From positions 4,865,501 through 4,929,500 of the forward strand of contig NZ_CP019288.1 in the NCBI RefSeq assembly GCF_009901525.1: a DNA stretch of 64,000 nt, in the 5' to 3' direction. The stretch's first letter is position 1. The number at the start of each line of letters is the position of its first letter. Below are positions 18,873 through 27,048 of this stretch, piece after piece. The position numbers and the translations under genes were made by a program. The notes under the pieces are model-generated. The model saw only the letters and a list, made by a program, of their open reading frames with translations. It had not been told where the DNA came from and ran no database searches. Source of the DNA: Kordia antarctica (GTDB taxonomy: Bacteria; Bacteroidota; Bacteroidia; Flavobacteriales; Flavobacteriaceae).

Positions 18873-19910
18873 TTACAATTTATCTTCAATATATTCTTTA
18901 TAAAAGCTATCAAGTTTGCTTTCCTCTTTCTTGTCTATATCTTGAATTGTTGTTTTCATGACACCTTTCATGTCTGTTTCAAACGCATCCGCTGGTTTAA
19001 AAAGTGTACCATCAAAATAACGAGCTTCAGTTCCAGATCCGGTTGGACTTCCGTGATCAGCATCAATTGATTTTCTCCAACGTTCGGCATGTGTTGCCCA
19101 TTCTTCTCTATTTACCAATTCGGGTTGCGTAAACCAAACATTCCAAGTTAATAAATTTCCGTTTTGTAGCATATTTCCAGAAGCAGTATTAAAAGCAAAC
19201 ATCACCAATTCATTAAAATCATTGACCATTTTTGATGCTGTCGGTTTTATAGGTCCAATTTGAACTTCAATATTTCCAACATGCCATGCTTCTGCTTCAT
19301 GTCGTGCAAATTCAGGACTTTTAAACAGTGTTGTTTCTCCATCACGAACAGGAAATATTGGCTGACTTGGATCTTGATATTTATGCGTAGTTACTACGAT
19401 TGCATTCTCTTTAGTAGATGGAAATTTTAATCCTAGCGCGTTAAAAACTCTCCAAATATTTTTTACTTTTTGTGATTGATGTACGCTTGGACTAAACCAA
19501 ATTTTTCCTTCCACGGTCATATCTGCAGCAAATTTTTTCGTAGTTTCATCTGCCCAACCGCGTTGCCCTGTAACGGTAACTTCCACATTCATGCAACCAA
19601 AATTTGGTGAACATGCGCCTTGTTGCGGACAAATAATAGAATAAATTCGACCTTTGTTTGTATAGCCAAGTCGTGAAATATAAGGCGCAAACATTTGAAA
19701 ACACCTTGATTTTTCATTTCCTTGAATCGTTTGCCAACTAAACTCTGGCCATTTTACACCTTGTTGTCTGTCTAGCAACTTAATATTGTCCATATTATCT
19801 AACAATGGCAACGATGTTAAATCCGGGTTTGGATAAGCAAATGTTGGATCTGATTGCGCAAATCCGCCGATCCATCCTGCGGGAATTGGTTTGTCTTGGC
19901 TACTACTCAT
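18873..19910 (-). CDS. Unrecognised 345-residue protein
   Basis: A full-length gene with normal composition. No signal peptide or membrane helix. It has a Pro/Gly/Trp-rich N-terminus (MSSSQDKPIPAGWIGGFAQS), a central cysteine cluster (CPQQGACSPNFGC near residue 95) and a Lys/Glu/Asp-rich C-terminal helix. The middle reads as beta-rich (VEVTVTGQRGWADE, GKIWFSPSVHQSQKV) and a later WHVGNIEVQIGPIKP strand. I know no family for it. Stand-alone and opposite in orientation to both neighbours. Confidence 0.75.
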   Translation of the reverse strand: MSSSQDKPIPAGWIGGFAQSDPTFAYPNPDLTSLPLLDNMDNIKLLDRQQGVKWPEFSWQTIQGNEKSRCFQMFAPYISRLGYTNKGRIYSIICPQQGACSPNFGCMNVEVTVTGQRGWADETTKKFAADMTVEGKIWFSPSVHQSQKVKNIWRVFNALGLKFPSTKENAIVVTTHKYQDPSQPIFPVRDGETTLFKSPEFARHEAEAWHVGNIEVQIGPIKPTASKMVNDFNELVMFAFNTASGNMLQNGNLLTWNVWFTQPELVNREEWATHAERWRKSIDADHGSPTGSGTEARYFDGTLFKPADAFETDMKGVMKTTIQDIDKKEESKLDSFYKEYIEDKL

Positions 19911-20058
19911 GGTATTTTAGTTTTTTAGATTTATTGAATCTTAAAAATAGGTTCTTTTAGTGAAATATGGAAGCGTAGAAGTACGTGGTTTGGCTATGAT
20001 TGCTCTCAAAAAGAAATCTTATATTTATAAATTATTGAAATTTTCAAAACAATACCAA

Positions 20059-20607
20059 ATGAAACTTCACATACAATTACTACTTTTACTTAGTTTAGTT
20101 GGTTGTTCATCTACAAAAAATGTAACTGAAGTAGATCTAAATTTTACAAACAACCTTAAAATTGATAAAAATGATTTACAAATCATCACGCCTCATATAG
20201 AAATTAAGGAAAAGAGAAATGGTAAATTTTTGGCAACTCCAGTAGAGCGAAAAAAACTGAGAAACGTAATTTTACAAACTACAAAATCTATGTTTCCGAA
20301 TGCGCCGTACGTTGAGGTGATGTTTATGTATAGAGACGCGTACACAATCAACTTAGTCTTGGAAAGAGAAGTAAGTTATAAAAAGCGAAAAGCGCCAAAA
20401 GAAGTTCTAACAACAGGAAAACGGTATAGTATTTTAATTTCCACAAATAATTATTTTGGTGAGTTAGAAAGAGGTGTAATCAATTTGTTTTTGATCGATA
20501 ACGAAAAAGAAACACTACAACTTTTAAAACATTACCAATACAAACACAGTCCATTGCAAACAGAAAAATTCAAACGAAAAATTTTAAAGGTTTTGCAGAA
20601 GCTGTAA
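20059..20607 (+). CDS. Hypothetical lipoprotein, 182 residues
   Basis: I choose the ATG at 20059 because it gives a clean lipoprotein signal (MKLHIQLLLLLSLVGCSS, Cys15); the upstream in-frame ATG at 19960 would bury it behind 33 unlikely residues. The mature part is basic and beta/alpha mixed with no motif that I recognise. Probably anchored in the periplasmic or outer-membrane leaflet. Confidence 0.7.
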   Translation: MKLHIQLLLLLSLVGCSSTKNVTEVDLNFTNNLKIDKNDLQIITPHIEIKEKRNGKFLATPVERKKLRNVILQTTKSMFPNAPYVEVMFMYRDAYTINLVLEREVSYKKRKAPKEVLTTGKRYSILISTNNYFGELERGVINLFLIDNEKETLQLLKHYQYKHSPLQTEKFKRKILKVLQKL

Positions 20608-20736
20608 ATGGATTATTTAGAGATTTTGAATAATATGTTGAAGAAGTGATATTTTGCATATACAAAACATGTAATACTACTTTTCTAAAAATTCACACCA
20701 AAAAACACCTATATTTAAAGAATAAACTTAGATACT

Positions 20737-21063
20737 ATGAGAAAAATAAATAGCTATTTCGCAGTCTTCATTTTGTTTTTATTCATTGTTGGATGCGCGC
20801 AAGAAACAGAAATTGAAAAGCACGGAAAACACTTCCAGAAACACAACGATTACAAAAGCCTTAGTAAAGTAGTAGAATTAATTAAGTTGGATGATGATAC
20901 TACATACGTAAAAAAAATACTTGGCGAACCAATAGACATGGGATTTGATTACAGATATTTAATAGATTCCGTAGGCGTAAAAGGTTGCCCAATTGGCGCA
21001 GTATTTCACATTAACGAAAGTGGAAAAATTGATCAAAAATGGATTGATGAGATTTGTGAATAA
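20737..21063 (+). CDS. Hypothetical small lipoprotein, 108 residues
   Basis: Signal with lipobox LFIVGC (Cys20). The mature domain of ~88 residues (TYVKKILGEPIDMGFDYRYL ... GAVFHINESGKIDQKWID) has the look of a BamE/SmpA-like small alpha-beta fold, in which a short loop such as LGEP precedes beta strands, but this is only a resemblance. A terminator follows about 90 bases downstream. Confidence 0.7.
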   Translation: MRKINSYFAVFILFLFIVGCAQETEIEKHGKHFQKHNDYKSLSKVVELIKLDDDTTYVKKILGEPIDMGFDYRYLIDSVGVKGCPIGAVFHINESGKIDQKWIDEICE

Positions 21064-21154
21064 ATTATGGCAAATCATTAAAAACTAAACAGACTGTATG
21101 TAAAGTATAATATTCGTCAAGTTCAGTTTGACGTAAATAATAATTTGAAAACCA

Positions 21155-21187
21155 AAAAAGCCATGCTTTCATCAAGTTTGGCTTTTG
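21155..21187 (+). terminator. Terminator after the 108-residue lipoprotein gene
   Basis: Arms AAAAGCCA and TGGCTTTT with a loop of about 15 bases (TGCTTTCATCAAGTT), then TGTATTTT. Confidence 0.65.
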
Positions 21188-21271
21188 TATTTTATATAAA
21201 ATGTAGCATTTTGATTTTATTGAATCTAAACTAAAATGAACTATTTAAATAATAATTTTCTTGGTAACTTC

Positions 21272-21487
21272 TCCTTTTTCCGCAGTATAGAAAAGGTTTT
21301 GCGTTAAGTTTTTCAAACCTTGAAGAAATGTAATAATGACCTTTTTTGCAGAAAATAGAGCTTAGTGAACTAAAATTCAGCAAAACTTTTTAGGTTTTAG
21401 TTTTCGATAGAAAAACTAAAAATACCTCTGGAAAAAGTGCACTTTCTTTTGTTTCTGTTTTCTTTGTGCGAGCAAAGAAAATGAAAA
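21272..21487 (+). repeat. Three-copy intergenic hairpin element, copy 2
   Basis: Same order of blocks as copy 1 (CCTTTTTCCGCAGTATAG, GCGTTAAG, a stem GTTTTAGTTTTTC-like, ACCTCTGGAAAA, GCACTTTCTTTTGTTTC, closing CTTTGTGCG-AGCAAAG hairpin) with an extra ~50-base insertion in its first half. The rest of the 467-base gap (21064-21529) holds a terminator and nothing else that I can see. Confidence 0.82.
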
Positions 21488-21529
21488 TTAAAAGCTGATA
21501 GTGAGTCGATTAGTTATTAACATAAAACA

Positions 21530-22243
21530 TTACTCAACACCTTCCAATTTCCGCTCCTCAATCAATACTTTCAATTGCTTTCCATATTTAGATTCCATAA
21601 TTCTTGGCGTCAATTGTTGGTAAATCGTATCTAAAAAACGAATATTCGCATCAAACGTTTCTGTAGTTACAACATAAGGCGTAATTTCTTTATCGTTATT
21701 CGTAAACGCATAATTTAGAATATAACGCATTCTGCTTTTTCCGTAGCTATTTATTTTGTCGTTGATTTCTGTTAACTTTTCTGTGTCAGCTTCTTTTTGC
21801 GCTTTTATTCCGTCTTGTAACAATGTCAACTCTTTCGTGTTGAATTTGCTCATAAACTCTTTAAAAGCGATCAATTCCTCATGGTTTTTCGAGCCTGTAA
21901 CTTTCAAATCGCTCACAAATCTACGTAGTGACGTATTGATTGTCATTTCGCCAGGCTCGGCAAAAAAGTCAATCCGATCATTCAAATCGTTAAAATCTTT
22001 CTTATCCAAATATATATACAGCACTTGAGGTTCATCAATAGTAGTCGTAAATGTAAAATGTGCATCGCCTTTTACAATCAAAGAATCTAAGGTAATCAAG
22101 CTTGTATCTTGTACTTTCTGTAGAAAAATGGTTCCTTCTTTCAAACCATCAATGTTTCCAGTAATCGTTAAATTACCTTTCGTTTCTTTTCCACAAGCAA
22201 TAAATCCTAACACCGCAAGGACTACAATCAGTTTTCTATACAT
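21530..22243 (-). CDS. DUF4369-type lipoprotein
   Basis: 237 residues. Lipobox in VLGFIACGK (Cys17). The N-terminal ~110 residues (GNLTITGNIDGLKEGTIFLQ, DSLIVKGDAHFTF) match the DUF4369 beta domain found at the N-terminus of many Bacteroidota thioredoxin-like lipoproteins; here the thioredoxin domain is replaced by a helical segment and no CxxC is present. Located 36 bases after the stop of the DUF819 gene, same strand, so probably co-transcribed. Function unknown. Confidence 0.8.
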   Translation of the reverse strand: MYRKLIVVLAVLGFIACGKETKGNLTITGNIDGLKEGTIFLQKVQDTSLITLDSLIVKGDAHFTFTTTIDEPQVLYIYLDKKDFNDLNDRIDFFAEPGEMTINTSLRRFVSDLKVTGSKNHEELIAFKEFMSKFNTKELTLLQDGIKAQKEADTEKLTEINDKINSYGKSRMRYILNYAFTNNDKEITPYVVTTETFDANIRFLDTIYQQLTPRIMESKYGKQLKVLIEERKLEGVE

Positions 22244-22279
22244 TATATTGAATTTTTAAGAAGGCAAATATCTACAATT

Positions 22280-23986
22280 TTACATGACTGGAGAAGCGAT
22301 TTTCATTAAAAGTGTACACAAAATTGCGCCATACGTTCCAACTACATAGCCAAACACAGCCAAAAGTACACCAACCGATGTTAATGAAGGATGAAAAGCT
22401 GAGGCTACAATTGGAGCAGAAGCCGCGCCACCAACGTTTGCCTGACTCCCGACAGCGAGGAAGAAAAATGGTGCACGAATGAGTTTTGCAACCAATATTA
22501 ATAATGCTGCGTGAAATGCCATCCAAACCAATCCGACAACAATTAATCCGGGGTTTTCTAATACTTTTCCTAAATCCATTTTCATTCCAATTGAAGCGAC
22601 TAAAACGTAAATAAAAACACTTCCTATTTTACTTGCGCCAGCACCTTCATAGTTTTTTGCTTTCGTGTATGAAAGTCCAATTCCGAAAGCAGTTGCAATC
22701 GTAATCATCCAAAAGAAAGAAGAACCTAAAAATGACAAACCGCCATCTTTATCTTTTACAGCATCAAAATTACTCGTTAAGAAATCGGTTATATTGCTTG
22801 CGCCATAATGCGCAATGGAAACTCCACCAAAAGCGATGGCTAGAATAATCATTAAATCGGTTAATGTTGGATTTCGCTTTATTTTTTCGGCAAAAGAAGA
22901 TACATTTTCTTTTAAACGTTCAATCGCAGAATTGTCAGCTTTAAACCATTTGTCAATTTTTTTAGTTTTTCCAATTCCTAATAATAAAATCGCCATCCAA
23001 AGATTTGCCACTACAATATCAACCAATACCATTGCTCCATATTTGTCAGGACTGTATTTGTAAATTTCGTACATCGCTGCTTGATTTGCGCCGCCGCCAA
23101 TCCAACTTCCTGCTAAGGTAGAAAGTCCACGCCAAACAGCTTCTGGTCCAGCACCGCCAACAGTTTCAGGCGAAAAAACAGAGATTAATAAAATTGCCAA
23201 AGGTCCACCAATGATGATTCCGACAGTTCCTGTAAAGAACATAATTAAGGCTTTTGGACCTAGATTGAAAATACTTTTTAAGTCAATACTCAACGTCATT
23301 AAAATTAATGCGGCAGGCAATAAGAAGCGACTCGCAATCATATACGTTTCTGAATATTTATCTGAAATAATACCGAGTGAACTTAAAATTGCAGGCAATA
23401 AGTAGCAAATTAATAATGCAGGAACAAATTTGTAGAATTTTCTCCAACCTGAGTTTTTGCTAGATTCTGTGTAAAATACAAAACCAAGAATCACCATTAA
23501 AATTCCAAATACAATTTTGTCACTACTAAAAAATGGTTTTGCATGTATGATTGTTTTTTCTATTTTTTGCTTTTTCGCAGGAATAGAAATTGTGGTGTTT
23601 TGATTGTAGAATTTTGCATCCGAAATTTCATAAATAATTGCTGAAAAACCACTTTTTGGAGTTGTTGTTAATTCAAATAATGAAATTGCTTTTTCAACGT
23701 TGATTACTTCGTTTCCTCTATATGAAATGGTTGTAATTGAATTGTCTACATTGAATTTGAAATCGCCTTTAGCAATAAATTTTTTGTTGATATTGCTAAT
23801 GTTTTCTAAAAAAACTAATGAATTATCTGCTTTGATTTTTAGATCAAATCCTGTGAAAGCAATAGAATCTATAAGGACTTTGGTGTTGAACGTAGTTTCT
23901 TTTCCTTCTAAATGTTTTACTGTTAATTGCTGTGAAAACATCGTAAAAGAAACAAGGAATAGGAGTAAAGCGATGGCTTTTTTCAT
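22280..23986 (-). CDS. DUF819 family membrane transporter-like protein with N-terminal extension
   Basis: 568 residues from the ATG at 23986, which begins a signal peptide (MKKAIALLLFLVSFTMFSQQ); an in-frame start further upstream has no support. Residues ~20-150 form a secreted beta-rich domain; residues ~165-568 have about ten membrane helices with Gly-rich signatures (PLAILLISVFSPETVGGAG, GSWIGGGANQAAM, SFFWMITIATAFGIGLS, GGAASAPIVASAFHP) matching DUF819, a family of the bile-acid/anion permease type. Substrate not known. The extra exported N-terminal domain is unusual, since DUF819 proteins are usually about 400 residues. Co-transcribed with the DUF4369 gene downstream. Confidence 0.85.
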   Translation of the reverse strand: MKKAIALLLFLVSFTMFSQQLTVKHLEGKETTFNTKVLIDSIAFTGFDLKIKADNSLVFLENISNINKKFIAKGDFKFNVDNSITTISYRGNEVINVEKAISLFELTTTPKSGFSAIIYEISDAKFYNQNTTISIPAKKQKIEKTIIHAKPFFSSDKIVFGILMVILGFVFYTESSKNSGWRKFYKFVPALLICYLLPAILSSLGIISDKYSETYMIASRFLLPAALILMTLSIDLKSIFNLGPKALIMFFTGTVGIIIGGPLAILLISVFSPETVGGAGPEAVWRGLSTLAGSWIGGGANQAAMYEIYKYSPDKYGAMVLVDIVVANLWMAILLLGIGKTKKIDKWFKADNSAIERLKENVSSFAEKIKRNPTLTDLMIILAIAFGGVSIAHYGASNITDFLTSNFDAVKDKDGGLSFLGSSFFWMITIATAFGIGLSYTKAKNYEGAGASKIGSVFIYVLVASIGMKMDLGKVLENPGLIVVGLVWMAFHAALLILVAKLIRAPFFFLAVGSQANVGGAASAPIVASAFHPSLTSVGVLLAVFGYVVGTYGAILCTLLMKIASPVM

Positions 23987-24271
23987 AATGATCGGATGGT
24001 TTGTGTCCGCAAAATACCAAAAAATTAAATTATAAATTAGTATTGTCCGATAAAATATATAAGACCGCTTACTTCGACTTTGCTCAGCACAAGTCGCTGT
24101 TAGAATCAAGAATAAAGACGCTACACTGTTTTGATTTTATAAGTAACAGATAGCTATAATTTTCAATAAAATAAGAGCAATAAATCCTTAGTGATTCATA
24201 AGTAATAAGTATAACTTCCTTGTAGTTATGTGTAAATTGATTAACTTAGAACTATTAACCAAAAACTATAT

Positions 24272-24451
24272 ATGATGAAAAAAAGAAATTTAACATCTCT
24301 TAGACTTAACAAAAAGTCAGTTTCCAACTTACAATCAGGTCGAGTTAGTGGAGCAGGTTCTGATAGAGAAACTAAAACATTTTTTAATGGAATTTGTCAA
24401 TGTCCAGCTCCTTCTAGAGCAGATACAGCAAGCTGGTGTAGATGCCAATAA
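24272..24451 (+). CDS. Class I lanthipeptide-like RiPP precursor peptide
   Basis: 59 residues (58 if the second ATG at 24275 is used). Leader MKKRNLTSLRLNKKSVSNLQ fits the Bacteroidota LxLxKxxISxL leader type; the core after QSGRVSGAG has Cys42, Cys44, Cys56, Cys58 and several Ser/Thr, suitable for lanthionine formation or disulfides. No canonical GG (GAG instead). A terminator with a UUCG loop follows five bases after the stop. No dehydratase, cyclase or transporter is near, so any maturation must be in trans. Too short for automatic calling. Confidence 0.75.
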   Translation: MMKKRNLTSLRLNKKSVSNLQSGRVSGAGSDRETKTFFNGICQCPAPSRADTASWCRCQ

Positions 24452-24455
24452 CCTT

Positions 24456-24482
24456 CAAAGCGAACTTCGGTTCGTTTTTTTT
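24456..24482 (+). terminator. UUCG-loop terminator of peptide gene
   Basis: AAGCGAAC-TTCG-GTTCGTTT stem with the very stable C(UUCG)G tetraloop, then a T-run. The same hairpin core recurs at 28602 and 29245. Confidence 0.88.
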
Positions 24483-24591
24483 ATGTGCAAAATTTATTTT
24501 TGAAATTTTTCATCAAAGTCTTTTAATGGTAAGATTTTTTAAGTTGTAAATTTTAAAATCGATGTCTTTACAACAAACACTGAAATAAAAG

Positions 24592-24777
24592 TTATTCTGG
24601 TGTTTGCAGTGAAGAATCATTTTTCTTTTTGGGTTCTCTTTTTGCATTTTTCAGACTTTGCATGAGCATCCATTCTATTTGTCCATTGGTACTGCGAAAT
24701 TCGTCAGCCGCCCATTTTTCAATAGATTTTAACATCTCTTCATTCATTCGTAATGCAAAAGCTTTTTTCTTAGCCAT
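24592..24777 (-). CDS. Arc/MetJ-like ribbon-helix-helix protein, 61 residues
   Basis: MAKKKAFALRMNEEMLKSIE then WAADEFRSTNGQIEWMLM: a beta strand and two helices as in Arc-type repressors, with the GQIEW helix turn. A basic, disordered tail follows. Last gene of a putative four-gene operon (SPFH, glycine-zipper, DUF4177-like, this); 42 bases from the previous stop. It may be the autoregulator; no partner toxin is visible. Confidence 0.8.
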   Translation of the reverse strand: MAKKKAFALRMNEEMLKSIEKWAADEFRSTNGQIEWMLMQSLKNAKREPKKKNDSSLQTPE

Positions 24778-24819
24778 AATCAGTTTGTTGACGATGTATC
24801 TTTTTTCTTAATGTATTGT

Positions 24820-24984
24820 TTATCTGTTTTTGTTACGCTCAAAGACAATTTGAATAGCACCTTCATTTTTATTGAGATCTTTTAAAATCCAACCTTGTTT
24901 TGCATGATTGTTGAGAATTTCTTCTAGTTTTTCACTTCTGTTTCTCCAACCTAAACTTGGTTTTATGACTTTGTATTCTTTCAT
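24820..24984 (-). CDS. DUF4177-like protein, 54 residues
   Basis: Reads MKEYKVIKPSLGWRNRSEKL ... QGWILKDL ... IQIVFERNKNR. The pattern of a YKV strand, a helix ending QGWxL and a final hydrophobic strand is that of DUF4177, a small alpha-beta protein of unknown role. It lies between the glycine-zipper protein and the Arc-like gene on the same strand with gaps of 64 and 42 bases. Confidence 0.8.
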   Translation of the reverse strand: MKEYKVIKPSLGWRNRSEKLEEILNNHAKQGWILKDLNKNEGAIQIVFERNKNR

Positions 24985-25048
24985 CTTTTGTATTTGATTA
25001 GATTGTTTCTTGCAATATTCTTTCTAATAAATTTAATGTTTTCAGTAT

Positions 25049-25225
25049 TTACTTTTCCTCTTCTTTATACACTACTAAACTTAGTACGACGCCAATAATT
25101 GTTCCAATCATGGAGCCAATTATCATTCCCATAGCAACGTTGCCAATTACTGCGCCAACGGTAGTTCCGATACTTGTCCCTAATGCTACACCAACGCCAA
25201 TTGCGGTAATTTGTTTTGTATTCAT
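25049..25225 (-). CDS. Glycine-zipper membrane protein, 58 residues
   Basis: MNTKQITAIGVGVALGTSIG then TTVGAVIGNVAMGMIIGSMI and a second long hydrophobic run, ending VVYKEEEK. GxxxG-rich glycine-zipper type with no charged residues inside the hydrophobic span: an inner-membrane peptide of two close-packed helices. Its start codon is one base after the SPFH stop codon (25227), so it is translated together with that gene. Probably a partner of the SPFH scaffold. Confidence 0.8.
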   Translation of the reverse strand: MNTKQITAIGVGVALGTSIGTTVGAVIGNVAMGMIIGSMIGTIIGVVLSLVVYKEEEK

Positions 25226-25226
25226 T

Positions 25227-26087
25227 TTATTGGTTTAAAGTTCCTGCATTTATTACTGGAGAAGCTTCTTTATCTCCACAAAGAATTACTAATAAGTTGC
25301 TTACCATTGCCGCTTTTCGTTCTTCGTCTAATATTAATATATTTTTTTTGTTTAATTCGTTCAACGCCATTTCTACCATACTTACGGCACCTTCTACAAT
25401 TTTATGTCTGGCAGCTACAATAGCTGTTGCTTGCTGTCTTTTTAACATAGCACTTGCAATTTCTTGTGCATACGCTAAATATCCAATTCTAGCTTCTAAT
25501 ACATGAATTCCTGCGATAGATAAACGCTCGTCCAATTCTTTTTCTAATGCTTCGCTGACTTCATTTACACTAGAACGTAATGTAATATCTTCATCATGAC
25601 CTTCATCGGCAAAATTATCATATGGATACATACTTGCCAATTTACGAACTGCCGCATCTGTTTGTACGCGCACAAAATGTTCGTAATTATCTACGTCAAA
25701 AGCGGCTTTGTAGGTGTCACTTACTTTCCAAACTAAGATAGTACTAATCATAACAGGATTTCCAAGTTTGTCATTCACTTTTAAACGTTCACTGTCAAAA
25801 TTGCTTGCACGTAAGGAAATTTTCTTTTTCGAAAAAAATGGATTTACCCAATAAAAACCGTTTTCCTTTATTGTTCCAACATATTTACCAAATAAAAGAA
25901 GCACACGAGAATTATTAGGATTTACCATTACAAATCCTGGCGCAATAAATAGTGCGAGAATGATAATTAATAAAAATATAGGATTCTTAGTGAAAATTGC
26001 GGCTGCAATTGCTCCAAAAAATAATGCAAGGAATAGGAATAACATTAAATAACCATTTGCAGGAGCAATAATTTTTTCTTCTTTCAT
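25227..26087 (-). CDS. SPFH/Band 7 domain membrane protein
   Basis: 286 residues. Two hydrophobic segments near the N-terminus (residues ~10-50), then the SPFH domain: NPFFSKKKISLRASNFDSERLKVNDKLGNPVMISTILVWKV ... YEHFVRVQTDAAVRKLASMYPYD, and a charged helical C-terminus (EVSEALEKELDERL, AQEIASAMLKRQQATAIVAAR). SPFH proteins form membrane-bound cages or scaffolds. First gene of a four-gene unit with the small proteins downstream. No NfeD partner is seen. Confidence 0.9.
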   Translation of the reverse strand: MKEEKIIAPANGYLMLFLFLALFFGAIAAAIFTKNPIFLLIIILALFIAPGFVMVNPNNSRVLLLFGKYVGTIKENGFYWVNPFFSKKKISLRASNFDSERLKVNDKLGNPVMISTILVWKVSDTYKAAFDVDNYEHFVRVQTDAAVRKLASMYPYDNFADEGHDEDITLRSSVNEVSEALEKELDERLSIAGIHVLEARIGYLAYAQEIASAMLKRQQATAIVAARHKIVEGAVSMVEMALNELNKKNILILDEERKAAMVSNLLVILCGDKEASPVINAGTLNQ

Positions 26088-26242
26088 AATGCGGTGTTTT
26101 AGATTGATATCATTTTGATATCATAAATATATGAAATTAAATTTATATTTTTCAAAAAATTTTAATATATATTTTACGCGCTGTGTTTTTTAATACTTGT
26201 TTAGATCAATAATAGAAAGGATTTGAAGAAGAAAAATAACTT

Positions 26243-26258
26243 TGGCACGCCATTTGCA
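26243..26258 (+). promoter_or_regulatory. Sigma-54 (RpoN) promoter, perfect consensus
   Basis: TGGCACG-CCAT-TTGCA: matches TGGCACR-N4-TTGCW with GG and GC separated by exactly ten bases. It lies in a 284-base gap with no plus-strand gene, and about 107 bases before a strong plus-strand terminator. Confidence 0.75.
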
Positions 26259-26265
26259 AATAGAG

Positions 26266-26372
26266 AAATGTAACAACGCAATGACATTTAGCTAAGCTGG
26301 TTACTTTCTAAATAGAGTACGTTACATTTTTGGTTGGTTAGTTTTAAAGAGCATCTTTCGAGATGCTTTTTT
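26266..26372 (+). ncRNA. Candidate sigma-54-dependent small RNA
   Basis: Predicted start is about 10-12 bases past the -12 GC element. The transcript would open with AAATGTAAC (26266-26274) pairing perfectly with GTTACATTT (26321-26329), then a single-stranded TTGGTTGGTTAGTTTTAA, then the hairpin AGCATCT-TTCG-AGATGCT and T6 at 26350-26372. There is no credible reading frame. The terminator reaches the stop codon of convergent alkB-like gene. Confidence 0.6.
26350..26372 (+). terminator. UUCG-loop terminator closing the candidate small RNA
   Basis: AGCATCT / AGATGCT stem with TTCG loop and six T on the plus strand. No plus-strand protein gene precedes it, which is why an RNA gene is proposed. 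Confidence 0.85.
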
Positions 26373-26983
26373 CATGGAATAATTCGAAATGTAATATTAA
26401 TTCGACCTTGAATTTGTTTTGCCGTTTTTGGGATTTGATGCAACCAATGATGTTGCGTTTCGCCTTTCATCAATAATAAACTTCCATGTTGTAGTAATAG
26501 TTTGTTTTTGAGTGATTTATCGGTGCGATGTTTTAAATGAAAATAACGTTCGTGTCCAAAACTCAACGAAGCTATAATTGGATTTTTGCCCAATTCCTTT
26601 TCGTTATCTGCGTGCCAACCGTTACTATCTTTTCCGTTTCTATAATAATTGAGTAATAAAGTAGTGAAATCAGCATTGCAAGTTTCGTCTACAATTTTTT
26701 TTAATTCTACTAATGTTGAGGTCAATGGATGCGGAATCATTTCTATAGAAGAATAACTGTATGATTTTTGATTAGTTCCATACAAAGCAGTCAATCGCGG
26801 TTGTGCATACACTTTTCCAAATACTTTAATGTCATCTTGTTGCCAAGGTGTTTCTTTTTGAAGCATTTCATATAGCTGAGTTGCTTCTGCGGAAGCGATA
26901 AAATTTGGATAGTATATAATGTCTGCATTTGGTAAATGCAATTGCTGAGGAGTTTTATCTGAAAACAAAGAAAATTCATTCAT
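26372..26983 (-). CDS. AlkB-like Fe(II)/2-oxoglutarate dioxygenase
   Basis: 203 residues, the length of the small AlkB proteins. Iron ligands HxD appear in NGWHADNEKEL, the distal His in HHWLHQIP, and the 2-oxoglutarate Arg pair in GRINITFR. Also LLNYYRNGKDSNGWHADN and SLSFGHERYFHLKHR, as in nucleotide-recognising AlkB proteins. It removes alkyl lesions from DNA or RNA by oxidative demethylation. Divergent from the VanX-like gene with 65 bases between. Confidence 0.9.
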   Translation of the reverse strand: MNEFSLFSDKTPQQLHLPNADIIYYPNFIASAEATQLYEMLQKETPWQQDDIKVFGKVYAQPRLTALYGTNQKSYSYSSIEMIPHPLTSTLVELKKIVDETCNADFTTLLLNYYRNGKDSNGWHADNEKELGKNPIIASLSFGHERYFHLKHRTDKSLKNKLLLQHGSLLLMKGETQHHWLHQIPKTAKQIQGRINITFRIIP

Positions 26984-27048
26984 TATAATATCGTAGAAAT
27001 TGTAAAATTAATCATTATTTTGTGAAAGAAGCCGTTAATCAATTTTCA

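Noticed and set aside
27022-27048. GTG start of the VanX-like gene
   Set aside because: The ATG at 27049 gives a better signal sequence and lies in the same frame.
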